The notes under the pieces were generated by a model, which searched no databases, was not told the origin of the DNA, and saw nothing but the letters and a program-made list of their open reading frames with translations. Below, one piece after another: positions 63,762-64,000 of a stretch of DNA of 64,000 bases (its first letter is position 1; every line of letters starts with the position of its first letter). A program made the translations under genes and the position numbers. Location: contig NZ_NEHW01000019.1 of NCBI RefSeq assembly GCF_002112505.1, forward strand, positions 21,014 to 85,013, read 5' to 3'. This DNA comes from Pseudomonas sp. R28(2017) (lineage in GTDB: Bacteria; Pseudomonadota; Gammaproteobacteria; Pseudomonadales; Pseudomonadaceae).

Positions 63762-63779
63762 AATAGAACGACATTGCAA
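63762..63779. promoter_or_regulatory. Shared operator site 5 (chemoreceptor/TPP-enzyme gap)
   Basis: AATAGAACGACATTGCAA, 77 bp upstream of the chemoreceptor stub and 102 bp upstream of the divergent TPP-enzyme gene. Close match to the consensus. Confidence 0.6.
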
Positions 63780-63880
63780 TAAATTGGTTTGCAGTGCACT
63801 GTGTGGCCCGCGTTTCGAGCGCTCGAATGCCTGCCGTGCAGAGCGTTCGCATCCCGATGACCGTAGGTGAGATAAGAAAG

Positions 63881-64000
63881 ATGGCCAAAGCCGCCGATGT
63901 TGTTGTGCAATGCCTGGAAAACGAAGGTGTCGAGTATGTGTTCGGCATTCCTGGTGAGGAAAACCTCGACCTGCTGGAATCCCTGCGCAAGTCGAAGATC
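63881..64000 (+). CDS. Acetolactate synthase-type TPP enzyme, N-terminal part
   Basis: Forty codons are present before the window ends: MAKAADVVVQCLENEGVEYV followed by FGIPGEENLDLLESL. The residue Glu51-type activator glutamate lies beyond the visible part. The opening matches catabolic acetolactate synthase/IlvB-like proteins, which condense two pyruvates or decarboxylate 2-keto acids with ThDP. It is divergent from the chemoreceptor stub. The exact substrate cannot be judged from 40 residues. Confidence 0.8.
   Translation, partial: MAKAADVVVQCLENEGVEYVFGIPGEENLDLLESLRKSKI

Overview
The window is high-GC, gene-dense DNA that reads as a chromosome segment of a Pseudomonas of the P. putida group. 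Three things point there: REP palindromes with the core GGGAGCGGGC...GCCCGC, the pobA-pobR-liuR-type/mvaB-crcY-mgtC gene order (which I remember from P. putida KT2440), and protein sequences typical of pseudomonads. I see no tRNA, rRNA, IS element or CRISPR array. Synteny statements are from memory and were not searched.

Layout. 1-2111: end of an emrA-type adaptor and complete emrB (drug efflux). 2122-2386: a palindromic element armed with hexanucleotide repeats; a second copy lies at 37555-38002. 2387-11875: a type VI secretion effector island (vgrG, Tle3 lipase, then a duplicated Tla3 adaptor-PAAR module with a decayed third copy, and a secreted orphan protein at its end). 12040-19796: SDR oxidoreductase, two tandem hybrid histidine kinases, a MocR regulator, CcoG and a small DUF3203-like protein. 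20052-24673: MgtC, the CrcY small RNA (with sigma-54 promoter and probable CbrB sites), HMG-CoA lyase with a MerR regulator, and the 4-hydroxybenzoate genes pobR/pobA. 24984-27738: gamma-glutamyltransferase and a LysR regulator. 27889-37531: a complete itaconate catabolic and uptake locus (TRAP dctPQM, citramalyl-CoA lyase, CoA-transferase, MmgE/PrpD, acyl-CoA dehydrogenase, hydratase, divergent LysR). 38061-45354: assorted genes (cupin, broken EamA transporter, TorF porin, VOC, small lipoprotein, VIT-like membrane protein, DUF3300-DUF2950 pair). 45599-50853: cytosine permease, PucR regulator and cytosine deaminase, then a secreted M20 amidohydrolase. 50959-64000: a catabolic block of four or more transcription units (D-2-hydroxyacid dehydrogenase, RraA-like aldolase, three MFS carriers, SMP-30 lactonase, OprD-type porin, three-subunit membrane gluconate-2-dehydrogenase-type enzyme, a chemoreceptor remnant and the start of a TPP enzyme).

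How the parts work together. In the last block an 18-bp imperfect palindrome (consensus AATRNAACGNCRTTGCAA) recurs upstream of nearly every unit: 53428, 53510, 57938, 63412 and 63762. This suggests one regulator, not in the window, controlling a sugar-acid-type pathway: porin entry, periplasmic oxidation by a cytochrome-linked dehydrogenase, MFS uptake, lactone opening, keto-acid reduction or aldol cleavage. The substrate is unknown, and this is the best candidate for an undescribed system here. In the itaconate locus a 22-bp element is shared by the ich and dctP promoters at nearly the same distance from the start codons, so uptake and catabolism are probably co-induced. The T6SS island shows tandem amplification of its cargo-loading genes but no recognisable immunity gene beside the lipase.
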